Position numbers and translations under genes: made by a program. Below are positions 26,787 through 35,904 of a stretch of DNA of 64,000 nucleotides, piece after piece. Source of the stretch: Geomonas edaphica (GTDB taxonomy: Bacteria > Desulfobacterota > Desulfuromonadia > Geobacterales > Geobacteraceae); contig NZ_SSYB01000002.1 of the NCBI RefSeq assembly GCF_004917075.1, positions 581,002 to 645,001 on the forward strand, given 5' to 3'. Below the pieces are notes generated by a model. It worked only from the letters and a program-made list of their open reading frames with translations. It had not been told where the DNA came from and ran no database searches. The first letter of the stretch is position 1. Every line of letters begins with the position of its first letter.

Positions 26787-28333
26787 CGCCCCCCCCCTCT
26801 GGACCAACCGGTTACAACGCGGGCGACAACCTGCTGCACCTTCTGGGACTGGCCCCAGAGAGCCGGGTGCTCATCGTCGGCGAGGAGCTAAGGCCTTGGT
26901 GGGATAGGTTCAGGGACTGCCGCTTCATCGGTGATCTCTCCTCTCTCCCCGCGCCCGACACCTTCCTGCTTTTGCTCGTGGATCCGGCGTCGGCGGAGGC
27001 GGCATTGGACCCGAAGGGTGGTTTTGCGGTCCTTAAAGGCGTGATGGCTCCAGAAGCCGTGCTCCTCGTTTTTGCAGTAAACCGCTGGGGCCTGCGGCAC
27101 CTGAAGGCCCGGATTCGCGGAACGATGCCGACAAAAGGTGCGCGGTTCGGCTACCGTGGGCTGCAAAGAGCGCTGGCTGAGGCCGGTATTGACGGTCAGC
27201 GCCTGTTCGTCCCGATGGGGCCGCTTTTCGAGGCGGATGAATTCGCCGCCCCCGGCACGGAGTTCATGGAGATCCCGCGGCACTGGAATCGTGCCTATCA
27301 TCTGGCCCACAGGCTGGGTGCTTACCACGAGATGGCCGATGGTTTCCTTGTCGTCGCCGGGGATCCTCCGCTCGAGTTTCGCGGCACGGTACGCGCCATT
27401 ACCGATTGGCTGGCGGCAAACGGGGAGGGGGCGCCGCGGCTTCGCGTGGAACGTTTCGATCTGCGCCTCCGCGGTGCCCTGGTGCTTTTTCTGAAGGAGC
27501 GGGGGAGACCGGGTGGGATGATCGCCCGCCTTGTCTCCGATCCGGCACTGGCGTCCACCCTGGGCAAAAACGCGGCGTTCCTGACCTCCCTGCGCGACGC
27601 GACCGCCGGTTGCGACGCGGTGACGGCACTGCTTCCGCACCCCTTGCTAAACCGCTGCGTGGACGGTTCCTCCGTCTTCGTCGAATCGCTGCTTCCCGGC
27701 GTGATCGCCTGGAAGGTCGTTTCAAGTGATAACGGCGAAGGTATCGCCTTGCAGGCGGCCGACTTTCTCGTCGCCATGCGCGATGCAAGTTCGCAGCGGG
27801 TGATCCTGCGGGAGCGCACCCTGGATGAGCTGATCCCCACCAGGCTGGCGGAAGAAGGCGTCTCCGGAGACCGGGAAGTGGCCGACGGCTTCGCGAGGGT
27901 GGCCCATGCCCTCAGGCAGGGGCTCGCCGACAGGGAACTGGGCCTTGGTTGCTCTCACGGCGACTTCGGGTACGGAAACATCCTGGTCGACCCCGGTTCC
28001 GCTCGGCTGACCGGGGTCATCGACTGGGACACGGCGAGGCTAAGCGAGTTGCCCGGTGTCGACTTTTACAATTTCCTGCTGCAGCGAAGCCGGATCGAGA
28101 AGGGGAGCGGTCTTTTCTCGGCCTGGCAGGATCTGGTGCGCGGCTTGGTCTTCGAGCGGTACCGAGAGCTGTGGCTTAAGTTGGGAGTGACGGAAGACCT
28201 GAGGGACGCGGTGGGGCGTCTTGCCCTGCTAAGGTACCTGGCCCGTTCCGCCCGCTACCCAGCGGTGTTCTCAAGCGAGCGCGACGAGTGTCGCTCAGTG
28301 CTCGCTCATGTGCTCTCAGAGTGGCCGGCATGA
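26783..28333 (+). CDS. Methyltransferase-like / aminoglycoside-phosphotransferase-like fusion
   Basis: The 516-residue product has two parts. Residues 1-200 resemble a degenerate SAM-methyltransferase Rossmann fold (NAGDNLLHLLGLAPESRVLIVGEEL, then VMAPEAVLLVFAVNRWGL). Residues 240-516 are an APH/choline-kinase-like domain with the Brenner motif HGDFGYGNIL and the metal site VIDWDTARLSELPGVDFYN. It may phosphorylate a sugar or modify a glycan precursor. APH-like kinases do occur in polysaccharide loci, but the true substrate is unknown. It overlaps both neighbours by ATGA. Confidence 0.75.
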   Translation: MTPPPSGPTGYNAGDNLLHLLGLAPESRVLIVGEELRPWWDRFRDCRFIGDLSSLPAPDTFLLLLVDPASAEAALDPKGGFAVLKGVMAPEAVLLVFAVNRWGLRHLKARIRGTMPTKGARFGYRGLQRALAEAGIDGQRLFVPMGPLFEADEFAAPGTEFMEIPRHWNRAYHLAHRLGAYHEMADGFLVVAGDPPLEFRGTVRAITDWLAANGEGAPRLRVERFDLRLRGALVLFLKERGRPGGMIARLVSDPALASTLGKNAAFLTSLRDATAGCDAVTALLPHPLLNRCVDGSSVFVESLLPGVIAWKVVSSDNGEGIALQAADFLVAMRDASSQRVILRERTLDELIPTRLAEEGVSGDREVADGFARVAHALRQGLADRELGLGCSHGDFGYGNILVDPGSARLTGVIDWDTARLSELPGVDFYNFLLQRSRIEKGSGLFSAWQDLVRGLVFERYRELWLKLGVTEDLRDAVGRLALLRYLARSARYPAVFSSERDECRSVLAHVLSEWPA

Positions 28334-29559
28334 AAGAGAAGATGCGAATACTCACACTGGATAACAGTTTCACCTTCGGCGGCGCCATCAACAGCCTCGC
28401 GCACATGGTGAAGGCGCTCGACCGCGAAACTGTCGAGGTCATTCTGGTGACCGGTCAGCCGAGGCCGTTCGTCGAAGAAGCGTTTCCGGGCACGACGTGC
28501 TACCACTACCGGCCGAAACTCTCCTGGGTGGACAACGGGTGGTATCGCCGCATGACCGGCTTTCCGCCGTTCGGCATGAGGCCGCTTAGGCGGGCCCTGA
28601 ACGCCCTCAGGTTTTTGTACTGGTGCCTGTTCGTTTACCTGCCCGAGGGGGTGCGCTATTACCGGATCGGGAAAAGGCACGGCGTTCACCTGGTGCACCT
28701 GAACAACATCTTCGGCAGCCAGATAGCGGGTATCGTCGCCGCGAAGCTATTAGGGGTTCCCTGCGTCGCCCACCTGAGGGATTTCGAGGAGGTGGACCGT
28801 GTGACGAGGTTCCTTGCGCGCCTGGTGGACCACCACGTCGCGATTTCCGGCGCCATCGAGGCCAACCTCTTGGAACTTGGCGTGAAGCGGTCGCGGATAT
28901 CGGTCGTGCACGACGCGATCGACCTGGAGGCATTCGTGGGAGCGCCACCGATCGACTCCCTCTGTGCCGAATTCGGTATTGCCCCAATAGCCCCGCGCTA
29001 CGGGATCTTCGGGAGGGTCATCGACTGGAAGGGGATCAAGGAGTTCATCCTTGCCGCCCGTAAGGTGAAGGACGCGGTTCCCGATGCCGTTGCCTTCATC
29101 GTGGGAGGCGCGTCGGACGGCACCGCTGCTTTTTACCAAGAGATGCAGGACCTTGTGCGCCGGCTTGGGTTGGAAAAGGACGTGGTTTTCACCGGTTACC
29201 GTCAGGACATCCCGGCGCTGATGGGATTCATGGACGTGGTGGTGCACGCCTCGAACCGCCCCGAGCCCTTCGGCATGGTGCTGATTGAGGCAATGGCCAT
29301 GTCGCGTCCAGTGGTGGCGACCCGCGCTGGCGGGCCTTTGGACATCGTCGAAGAAGGAACAACGGGGAAACTGGTCGATATGGGTGACGTGGCCGGCCTG
29401 GCCGATGCCGTCATCGTCTTGCTGCGCAACCGCCCGCTCATGGAAGCCATGGGCAAGGCCGCGCGTCGCCGGGTCGAAAAACATTTCCACAACGGGCTTT
29501 ATGCCGGCAAAATGCACGACGTATTCAAAGAGTGCATTGCGCAAGGCAACGGGGATTGA
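28330..29559 (+). CDS. Family 4 glycosyltransferase
   Basis: The start at 28330 is the ATGA overlap with the previous gene. The 409-residue GT-B protein has an N-terminal acceptor domain (ILTLDNSFTFGGAINSLAHM) and a C-terminal GT4 domain: FGRVIDWKGIKEFILAA, FTGYRQDIPALMGFMDVVVHAS, and RPEPFGMVLIEAMAMSRPVVATRAGGP, the retaining E-x7-E motif. It should add a sugar to the growing unit. Confidence 0.92.
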   Translation: MKEKMRILTLDNSFTFGGAINSLAHMVKALDRETVEVILVTGQPRPFVEEAFPGTTCYHYRPKLSWVDNGWYRRMTGFPPFGMRPLRRALNALRFLYWCLFVYLPEGVRYYRIGKRHGVHLVHLNNIFGSQIAGIVAAKLLGVPCVAHLRDFEEVDRVTRFLARLVDHHVAISGAIEANLLELGVKRSRISVVHDAIDLEAFVGAPPIDSLCAEFGIAPIAPRYGIFGRVIDWKGIKEFILAARKVKDAVPDAVAFIVGGASDGTAAFYQEMQDLVRRLGLEKDVVFTGYRQDIPALMGFMDVVVHASNRPEPFGMVLIEAMAMSRPVVATRAGGPLDIVEEGTTGKLVDMGDVAGLADAVIVLLRNRPLMEAMGKAARRRVEKHFHNGLYAGKMHDVFKECIAQGNGD

Positions 29560-29561
29560 AT

Positions 29562-30839
29562 ATGGCTTCAGTCGAAACAGTCGAGATCGGCAGCTCGGGG
29601 TATTCCGAGCTCATCAGAATGAAGTTCGGTACCCTGTGGCGGGGATTCAATAGGGAAGGACTGCTCTTTCTCCTTGTGAACCTGTACCTTTTCTTCGAGT
29701 ACGTGCGGCCCCAGACGCTTTACCCCGCCCTGGATGTCGTTCCATACAACAAGATCATCATCATATCGACGCTGGTTCTGCTCCTGATAAAGCCGGAGCG
29801 ACCTCCGGTCAAGAATCCCTTGAACGTTTTGCTCGCCTGCTTCACCATCGTGGTCCTTCTGTCTTCGCTTTTCGCGATGTCGCCGGCCATCGCTTTCGAC
29901 AAGCTCACGGTTTTCATCTCCTGGGTCATCATCTACTATCTCATAACCAACATAGTCAACAGCAAGGAGCGCTTCCTGATCTTCCTTCTGCTTTTCCTTC
30001 TGTATAACCTGAAAATGTCCCAGTTCGCCGTGAGGGGATGGGCGCAGATTGGGTTCGGCTACGGCAAGGACGGTACCGGTGGCGGGCCGGGCTGGTTCCT
30101 CAATTCTGGGGAGTTCGGCATCGAGATGTGCATTTTTCTGCCGCTTTCCACCTACTATTTCCTGGCTTTGCGGCGCTCCTGGTCCCGCGTGAAGCAGTTC
30201 TTCTTCCTTTTGATGCCGGCCACCGCGGTCGCCGGCATCATATCCTCTTCTTCTCGGGGCGCCCTGCTCGCAGGTTTCGTCGTCGCGCTCCTGATGTTGC
30301 TAAAAAGCAGGAAAAAGATGCTCGCTTTGGTGCTCTTCGTCATGCTTTGCGCCGTAAGCTACCGCGTGCTGCCCGAGGAGCAGCACGCCCGCATACAGTC
30401 GGCCGGCACCGACAGCACCTCAGTCAACAGGATGGAACGCTGGGAGAAAGGGTTCGTCATGGCGAAGAAGTACCCTGTCCTTGGCGTCGGTTACGGGAAC
30501 TGGTCCATCGCCGACATCGAGATGTTCTCGGGATCCGGTGACTTCTCGCATAACGTCTTCGTCGAATGCGTCTCCGAGCTTGGGTACAGCGGACTGACGG
30601 TCTTCACGTTGATGATACTCTTTAACTTCGTGGTGAATCGCAGGACGAGGTTGCTCATGGCTAGGCGGCGCGAGGGGAGCGATTTCATCATATTCATGTC
30701 GCATGGGCTCGATGCCGCCTTGGTCGGTTTTCTCGTCGGCGGTTTCTTCGTCACCGTGCTTTATTATCCGTATTTCTGGATCAATACCAGTCTCACGGTT
30801 GCGCTCAACCACATCGCCGAAAAAGAGGCCGCTTCTTGA
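29562..30839 (+). CDS. O-antigen-ligase-like membrane protein, exosortase-A-associated type
   Basis: This 425-residue protein has 10-12 membrane helices and the FEYVRPQTLYPALDVVP segment I associate with the exosortase-A-linked O-glycosylation ligase group (TIGR03097-like). A long periplasmic loop (near VNRMERWEKGFVMAKKYPVLGVGYGNW) carries the conserved R/H region of Wzy/WaaL proteins. It could polymerise repeat units or ligate glycan to protein or lipid. ATG 29562 lies 2 nt after the upstream stop; the stop overlaps the next TTG start. Confidence 0.85.
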   Translation: MASVETVEIGSSGYSELIRMKFGTLWRGFNREGLLFLLVNLYLFFEYVRPQTLYPALDVVPYNKIIIISTLVLLLIKPERPPVKNPLNVLLACFTIVVLLSSLFAMSPAIAFDKLTVFISWVIIYYLITNIVNSKERFLIFLLLFLLYNLKMSQFAVRGWAQIGFGYGKDGTGGGPGWFLNSGEFGIEMCIFLPLSTYYFLALRRSWSRVKQFFFLLMPATAVAGIISSSSRGALLAGFVVALLMLLKSRKKMLALVLFVMLCAVSYRVLPEEQHARIQSAGTDSTSVNRMERWEKGFVMAKKYPVLGVGYGNWSIADIEMFSGSGDFSHNVFVECVSELGYSGLTVFTLMILFNFVVNRRTRLLMARRREGSDFIIFMSHGLDAALVGFLVGGFFVTVLYYPYFWINTSLTVALNHIAEKEAAS

Positions 30840-31972
30840 AAGAAAACATCCTTTTTCTCATCGACTCATCGGAAACCGGGGGCGCCGAAACCATATTCCT
30901 CGAGATCGTTTCACGCATCGACACCGGCAGGTTCGTGCCGCACGTCGCCGTGCTGTACGACGGCTGGCTGTACCGCGAACTGGTCAAAAGGGGCATCACC
31001 CCCTGCGTGCTCCCCAACCGGAAGGGTGGATTCGACTTCCGGCTCCTTGTGGGCATCGTGTCGTACCTCAGAAGGCACAGGATCGACCTCGTCAATGCCC
31101 ATCTTTTCACCGCCAGCGTCTACGCCACGGTCGCCGGCACCATGTGCGGGGTGCCGGTCGTCTCTACCTTCCACGGCACGATGGATGTGGACGCCGAAGA
31201 TCCCGGCAAGAGACTCAAGTGGTGGGTGCTGAACACCTTTTCGGCTCGGGTCGTTTACGTGTCGTCCTTCTTGCGGGACTTCTACGTCAAAAACGCCAGC
31301 GCCTCGAGACAAAACGCGGAGGTCATCCGCAACGGCATATGCATCGACGGTTTCCGCGGCTCGATGTCGAAGTGCGAGGCCCGTAGCCGCCTCACCATCG
31401 AGGAGGGGGCCCTGGTAGTCGGGTGTGTGGGGGATCTGCGCCCGGCAAAGGACTATGGCTCGGCGATCCGTGCGGCGGCTTTGCTGCGGAAGCGTTTTGA
31501 TAATCTGCACCTCGTGATCGCCGGGAGCGTCACCGATCTGCTGGAAGGGTTGCGGGATCTCGCCACATCCTTGGGCATCGCCGACAGGGTGCACTTCATC
31601 GGGCATCATCCGCACATCCAAGAGGTGCTTCCCGCCTTTGACGTCTACCTTTCCTCCTCGACTTCCGAGGGGTTCTCCCTCTCCATCGTTGAAGCGATGG
31701 CGGCCGGAGTCCCCGTCGTCGCCACCAGGAGTGGAGGCCCCGAGGAGATAGTGGTCGACGGCAAGACAGGCTTGCTCGTCGAGGTGGCCAGTCCGGAGAA
31801 AATCGCCGAGGCCGCGGCTGCCATACTCCTAGATGCCGCGCTCGCCTCTTCTTTGAAGCGCGAGGCTTACGTCGACGTCTCCCGCAGGTTCTCCATCGAC
31901 CACATGATCGAGCGGTACTCCGACCTCTTTTGGAGGCTCGCAGGCAACGCGGCAGCTCCGGAGGCGGCATGA
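30836..31972 (+). CDS. Family 4 glycosyltransferase
   Basis: A TTG start overlaps the upstream TGA (TTGA). The 378-residue GT-B protein opens NILFLIDSSETGGAETIFLEIV (the GGAE loop of GT4). It also has VVGCVGDLRPAKDYGSAIRAA, FIGHHPHIQEVLPAFDVYLSSS and TSEGFSLSIVEAMAAGVPVVATRSGGP. It is a retaining glycosyltransferase of the polysaccharide pathway, coupled to neighbours on both sides. Confidence 0.92.
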   Translation: MKENILFLIDSSETGGAETIFLEIVSRIDTGRFVPHVAVLYDGWLYRELVKRGITPCVLPNRKGGFDFRLLVGIVSYLRRHRIDLVNAHLFTASVYATVAGTMCGVPVVSTFHGTMDVDAEDPGKRLKWWVLNTFSARVVYVSSFLRDFYVKNASASRQNAEVIRNGICIDGFRGSMSKCEARSRLTIEEGALVVGCVGDLRPAKDYGSAIRAAALLRKRFDNLHLVIAGSVTDLLEGLRDLATSLGIADRVHFIGHHPHIQEVLPAFDVYLSSSTSEGFSLSIVEAMAAGVPVVATRSGGPEEIVVDGKTGLLVEVASPEKIAEAAAAILLDAALASSLKREAYVDVSRRFSIDHMIERYSDLFWRLAGNAAAPEAA

Positions 31973-32925
31973 GGCTTCCTTGCATTCCATGGCTGACGCG
32001 ACGGCGGCGGGTAAGCCCATTCATCCTCATGTACCACAGGATACTGGATCGTCAGGATGAAGGACCTTTTCCTGTTCAGCCCGGCATGTTTGTCACGACG
32101 GAGCATTTCGCGGAGAACATCAGGCACCTGAAAGAGCGCTACACGATCGTTCCGTTGGACGTCCTGCTGGCGGGAGTATTCGAAGGTGAGGGGATGAAGG
32201 ATCATTGCGCCATCACTTTCGACGATGGGTGGGAGGACAATTACCTGCACGCCTTTCCCGTCCTCGCCAGCGAGCGAGTTCCGGCGACGGTTTTCCTCTC
32301 CACTGCCTATATAGGGACCGAGAAGTGGTTCTGGTTCGACGAGGTGGCTTTCTTCATGAAAAACGGAGCGAGGTTCGACGCGCTCCGCTCGCTTGCCGGA
32401 CCCGGGGCGGAAAGCGTCGTCCGGGCGGTCAGGGGCAAGCCGAGACGGCTCGGGGACTGGATCACCGATGTCGTCCTCGCCATGAAAAACACCGATGGCG
32501 AACTCCTCTCGGCCGTCGCATCGGAGATATCGGAGTGGAATCGGGCCTTCACCCCTGCCTCCAAGGTGATGCTCGATTGGAAGCAGGTGGTCGAGATGAA
32601 GAATAGCGGCCTGGTGGGCTTCCACTCCCACTCGCACAGTCACAAAAACCTGGACCGGCTGTCGATGGCCGAGGTACTCGAAGACGTGCAGACCTCTTTG
32701 GATTCTCTTCGTGCCCATCTGGGGCAGGAAGAGCCCGGGATCTTTTGCTATCCCAGCGGCCGGTTCGCACCCGAGACAACGTTGGCGCTAAAAGAAATGG
32801 GGTTTCGGTATGCGGTCACCACTCAAAGAGGAGCGGTCACGCCGGATGACCCCTTCGCCGTCTGCAGGGTAGGTATCCATGACGACGTCTGCAGTAAGGT
32901 CTTAAACGGGGTATGGAATTTATGA
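31969..32925 (+). CDS. Polysaccharide deacetylase, second copy
   Basis: The ATGA overlap fixes the start at 31969. The 318-residue protein has NodB-fold motifs: FILMYHRI near residue 20, ITFDDGWEDNYLHAFPVL (metal Asp), VGFHSHSHSHKNLDRL (metal His) and IFCYPSGRF. It lacks a clear signal peptide. A stretch of about 100 residues lies between the TFDDG and HSHSH motifs, which is long for the family. It differs from the XrtA-type enzyme at 19814 and may act on a different sugar or on precursors. Confidence 0.88.
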   Translation: MRLPCIPWLTRRRRVSPFILMYHRILDRQDEGPFPVQPGMFVTTEHFAENIRHLKERYTIVPLDVLLAGVFEGEGMKDHCAITFDDGWEDNYLHAFPVLASERVPATVFLSTAYIGTEKWFWFDEVAFFMKNGARFDALRSLAGPGAESVVRAVRGKPRRLGDWITDVVLAMKNTDGELLSAVASEISEWNRAFTPASKVMLDWKQVVEMKNSGLVGFHSHSHSHKNLDRLSMAEVLEDVQTSLDSLRAHLGQEEPGIFCYPSGRFAPETTLALKEMGFRYAVTTQRGAVTPDDPFAVCRVGIHDDVCSKVLNGVWNL

Positions 32926-34061
32926 AACGGCCAAGCATCCTGGGGTTTTCCAGCAACCCGCAACTGGCGCAGCAGGGAGTCTCATGCACCAACGCCTTGT
33001 TGTGCACCCACCTGAAAGAAAAAGAGTGCGTCTCGCGCATCTATCCCGCTCACTTGTCTAGGTACGAGCGCTATGGCATCTTCCTGCGTAATTTCTCCTT
33101 CGACAAGGACACCTGGTTTTTCAAGGACCGGATCTCCGTCGAAAAGGCGCGGCTGAAAAGCGCCGCGGTGGCCAGGTCGATCGAGGACGGCCCCTTGCCT
33201 GGCAACGTGTGCCTGCAGATAGGCTCCGACTTCGCGCTCCATGGCATCGAGCGGCTAAAGCGACTTCCAAAGTTCTCCTATCACGACAACAACATCCTGG
33301 CTTTTTTGAAGAGCAACCACGGCCTCGACCTAAACGCCCTCAAGGGCCCGGTCGAGCGGATCGTCGCCTTCGAACGGGAAGTGTATGCCAACCTCGACGG
33401 CATATTCACCATGACCGACTTCCTGAAAAACAGTTTCGTCAACGACTTCGGCATCGAGCAAGCGCGCGTTCACACGATAGGGGTCGGGTGCAACCTTCCA
33501 CCAATCCCCGATTTCAAAAAAAACTACAGCGGAAGCACCGTGCTCTTCGTCGCCAAGGATTCCTTCGTTCAGAAGGGGGGGGAGGAGCTCCTGGCAGCCT
33601 TCAAGATCGTGAAGCGCAGTATCCGCGACGCGAAGCTCGTGCTGGTCGGCCCCGAGATGAAGACGGACGATCCAGACATCATATGCACGGGGTTCATCGA
33701 CAAACGCTCGAAGGCGGGCGAGGAGCGCCTGATCGAACTGTACAAGTCCGCCTCCGTCTTTGTCATGCCAAGTCACGTGGAGGCGACCGGTAACGTCTTC
33801 ATAGAGGCCATGTCGTGCAAACTCCCCTGTATCGGCGCGGACCTGTCGGCCATGCCTGAGATCATAAATGGTAACGGTAGTGGCATGGTGGCGAAACCAG
33901 GTGACGTTGACGACCTCGCGCAGAAGATGATAGCGATCCTTGCCGATCGCCGGCTCCAGATAGAAATGGGCGAGGCGGGGTTCTCCGCCGTGCGGAACAA
34001 ATACAACTGGAACACCGTGTGCGACAAAGCCTTGGAGATCATGGGAAGCCACCTCAAATGA
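32922..34061 (+). CDS. Family 4 glycosyltransferase
   Basis: The start is taken at the ATGA overlap (32922); an in-frame ATG at 32913 is the alternative. The 379-residue protein has an acceptor half (ILGFSSNPQLAQQGVSCTNALL) and a GT4 half: TVLFVAKDSFVQKGGEELLAAFKIV, YKSASVFVMPSHVEATGNVFIEAMSCKLPCIGADL. It is part of the glycan assembly operon. Confidence 0.9.
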   Translation: MKRPSILGFSSNPQLAQQGVSCTNALLCTHLKEKECVSRIYPAHLSRYERYGIFLRNFSFDKDTWFFKDRISVEKARLKSAAVARSIEDGPLPGNVCLQIGSDFALHGIERLKRLPKFSYHDNNILAFLKSNHGLDLNALKGPVERIVAFEREVYANLDGIFTMTDFLKNSFVNDFGIEQARVHTIGVGCNLPPIPDFKKNYSGSTVLFVAKDSFVQKGGEELLAAFKIVKRSIRDAKLVLVGPEMKTDDPDIICTGFIDKRSKAGEERLIELYKSASVFVMPSHVEATGNVFIEAMSCKLPCIGADLSAMPEIINGNGSGMVAKPGDVDDLAQKMIAILADRRLQIEMGEAGFSAVRNKYNWNTVCDKALEIMGSHLK

Positions 34062-35041
34062 CCAAGATATGGTTCACCTGGGAAAAACAAAGACGCAACA
34101 GCGGCATCGCGGCGGCCATAGGCGCCAGGTTGTGCGAACTGATCTCGGACCGGTCCCGCCTCTTGCGCTACCTGTTCCTTGGCCGGGAAACCCTTTCCCT
34201 GATCAAATCGCTCAAACCGCAGGTCGTCGTGGCGCAGAACCCGTCCATCGTGCTGGCGACGCTTGCCGTGGGCTTTAGGCGCCCGATGGGCTACACCGCG
34301 GTGATCGATGCTCACAACAGTGGGATCTTTCCAAGTGATTCCAAGACCTCATTGCTGCGCCGGCTGAGCATACTGCTGCAAAGGCATGCCGACCTCACCA
34401 TAGTCACCAACCGGTATCTGGCCCGTCACGTGGAGGACAACGGCGGCAGGGCCTTCGTCCTTCCGGACCGGCTGCCCAAGGCTCAGCCTCCCAATGGATT
34501 CAAGCTGCGGGGCGACAAGAAGGTGCTTTTCATCTGCACGTTCAGCTCCGATGAGCCGTTCGAGGAGGTATTCACCGCGGCAGGCGGACTGGATGAAAGC
34601 TACACAATTTTCGTCACCGGCAAATACCAGGGGAAGGTGGACAGGGAAAAGCTTTCGCAGCGGGTGGTGCTACTTGGCTATCTGAGTGAAGAGGACTATT
34701 GGGGGGCGTTACATAGCGCGGATGTCGTGATGGACCTGACCACCAGGGAGGACTGCCTTGTGTGCGGCGCCTACGAGGGGATTTCCGTCGCGAAACCCCT
34801 TGTATTGTCGGACACCAGGATAAACAGGGAGTATTTCGATAAAGGATGCGTGTATGTCGCCCCGGCTTCGGAGAGCATCCGGGAAGGGGTGGTGGCGATC
34901 TTCGAGAACGTGGATCGTCAGCGGGACGAGATCCTTAGGTTAAAAGGGGCGCTGGAAAGGGAGTGGGATGCTAGGTGCCAGGAACTCCTCAGGGAACTGG
35001 AGTCCCTGGCATCCAAAGAACGTTCGCCTGTCGCCGGCTAG
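34058..35041 (+). CDS. GT-B-fold glycosyltransferase
   Basis: The ATGA overlap places the start at 34058. The 327-residue product begins KIWFTWEKQRRNSGIAAAIGARL. It has VVVAQNPSIVLATLAVGF, AVIDAHNSGIFPSD (acceptor site), VVLLGYLSEEDYWGALHSADVVMDLTTREDCLVCGAYEGISVAKPLVLSD and a DxR-type end. This resembles GT4-like enzymes that act on lipid-linked sugars. It is the last plus-strand gene before the inserted minus-strand pair. Confidence 0.85.
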   Translation: MTKIWFTWEKQRRNSGIAAAIGARLCELISDRSRLLRYLFLGRETLSLIKSLKPQVVVAQNPSIVLATLAVGFRRPMGYTAVIDAHNSGIFPSDSKTSLLRRLSILLQRHADLTIVTNRYLARHVEDNGGRAFVLPDRLPKAQPPNGFKLRGDKKVLFICTFSSDEPFEEVFTAAGGLDESYTIFVTGKYQGKVDREKLSQRVVLLGYLSEEDYWGALHSADVVMDLTTREDCLVCGAYEGISVAKPLVLSDTRINREYFDKGCVYVAPASESIREGVVAIFENVDRQRDEILRLKGALEREWDARCQELLRELESLASKERSPVAG

Positions 35042-35048
35042 ATCCGGA

Positions 35049-35870
35049 TCACGGCGTCTTGATGAGGTTGGTTGGCGCGATCACCGCCGCGAAAGGAGCG
35101 TCGGCGAACTCGACGTCATCGAACCAGATGGTCATCTTCGCGTAAGAGTTCGAGTAATCGCCGAAGGAGATCCTGTCTATCACCGGGACATCCAAATCGT
35201 TTCTGTTCTTGCAGTTGGTAACCCAGACCAGTTTTTTGCCGTTGACTGCCAGCCACATTTCTCCGTCGGCGTTTCCGTTGGTGTTGTATCTGTTATAGGT
35301 CGTCACCTCGTACCAAGTATTCGCCGCGGGCACGAAGGTCGACGGCGCTATGTAGGCGCTGGTCCCTATGAAGGTATCGCTCCCCCCGTCGACCGTGTTG
35401 GGAGGGGTGATGCAGACTTGGGTGTCGTTCGTGGCGCTTGAACCGTTTCCATAGCAAAGGGTCGTCAGGTATGAGGAATTCGACGTCACCGGGCCGAAGT
35501 TCCAGGTCCAGTTGGCATACTGCGAACCGTTGGTGATGACGCCGAAGAGCTTCAAGAACTTGATGCCACCGACTGCGCCCGAGGCGACCTTGAACTTGAA
35601 CCTCGTGTAAACCTCGCTCTTGTTCAAAGGCTTGATGCTGTAGCTAAAAGGCGCGTAAAGGGAGCCGCTGTAGGTGAATTTTATGGCCTGGCTGCCGTTG
35701 TAGCCCCCCGTCGGGTCGAGAGTGATGTTCGTGGTCTCAAGAGACCAGTTGGTCTTGACCGATGTCATGTCGGTATAGGAGTTGAAGTTATCGGAAAAGA
35801 GCGTGGCGGCGAATGCCGAGGTTTGTATGGAGACAACGATTGCCACGGTTGCTACCGCTTTGATGAACAT
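35049..35870 (-). CDS. Secreted beta-sandwich protein, polysaccharide-lyase/lectin-like
   Basis: The start at 35870 has GGAGG upstream and gives a signal peptide (MFIKAVATVAIVVSIQTSAFA). The mature 250 residues look like a concanavalin-type jelly roll: LFSDNFNSYTD, YTRFKFKVASGAVGGIKFLKLFG, NTWYEVTTYNRYNT, GEMWLAVNGKKLVWVTNC and MTIWFDDVEFAD. This is the layout of some polysaccharide lyases and glucanases (PL7/PL14-like). No catalytic set can be assigned with confidence. It is transcribed with the upstream MshEN-FnIII gene and may trim or bind the matrix polymer. Confidence 0.65.
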   Translation of the reverse strand: MFIKAVATVAIVVSIQTSAFAATLFSDNFNSYTDMTSVKTNWSLETTNITLDPTGGYNGSQAIKFTYSGSLYAPFSYSIKPLNKSEVYTRFKFKVASGAVGGIKFLKLFGVITNGSQYANWTWNFGPVTSNSSYLTTLCYGNGSSATNDTQVCITPPNTVDGGSDTFIGTSAYIAPSTFVPAANTWYEVTTYNRYNTNGNADGEMWLAVNGKKLVWVTNCKNRNDLDVPVIDRISFGDYSNSYAKMTIWFDDVEFADAPFAAVIAPTNLIKTP

Positions 35871-35904
35871 TTCATATCCTCCGAATGTTAGTGGCGTGTC
35901 CGCA

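Noticed and set aside
26783..28333. Antibiotic-resistance phosphotransferase.
   Set aside because: The APH-like domain is fused to another domain and translationally coupled inside a glycan operon; a resistance role has no support.
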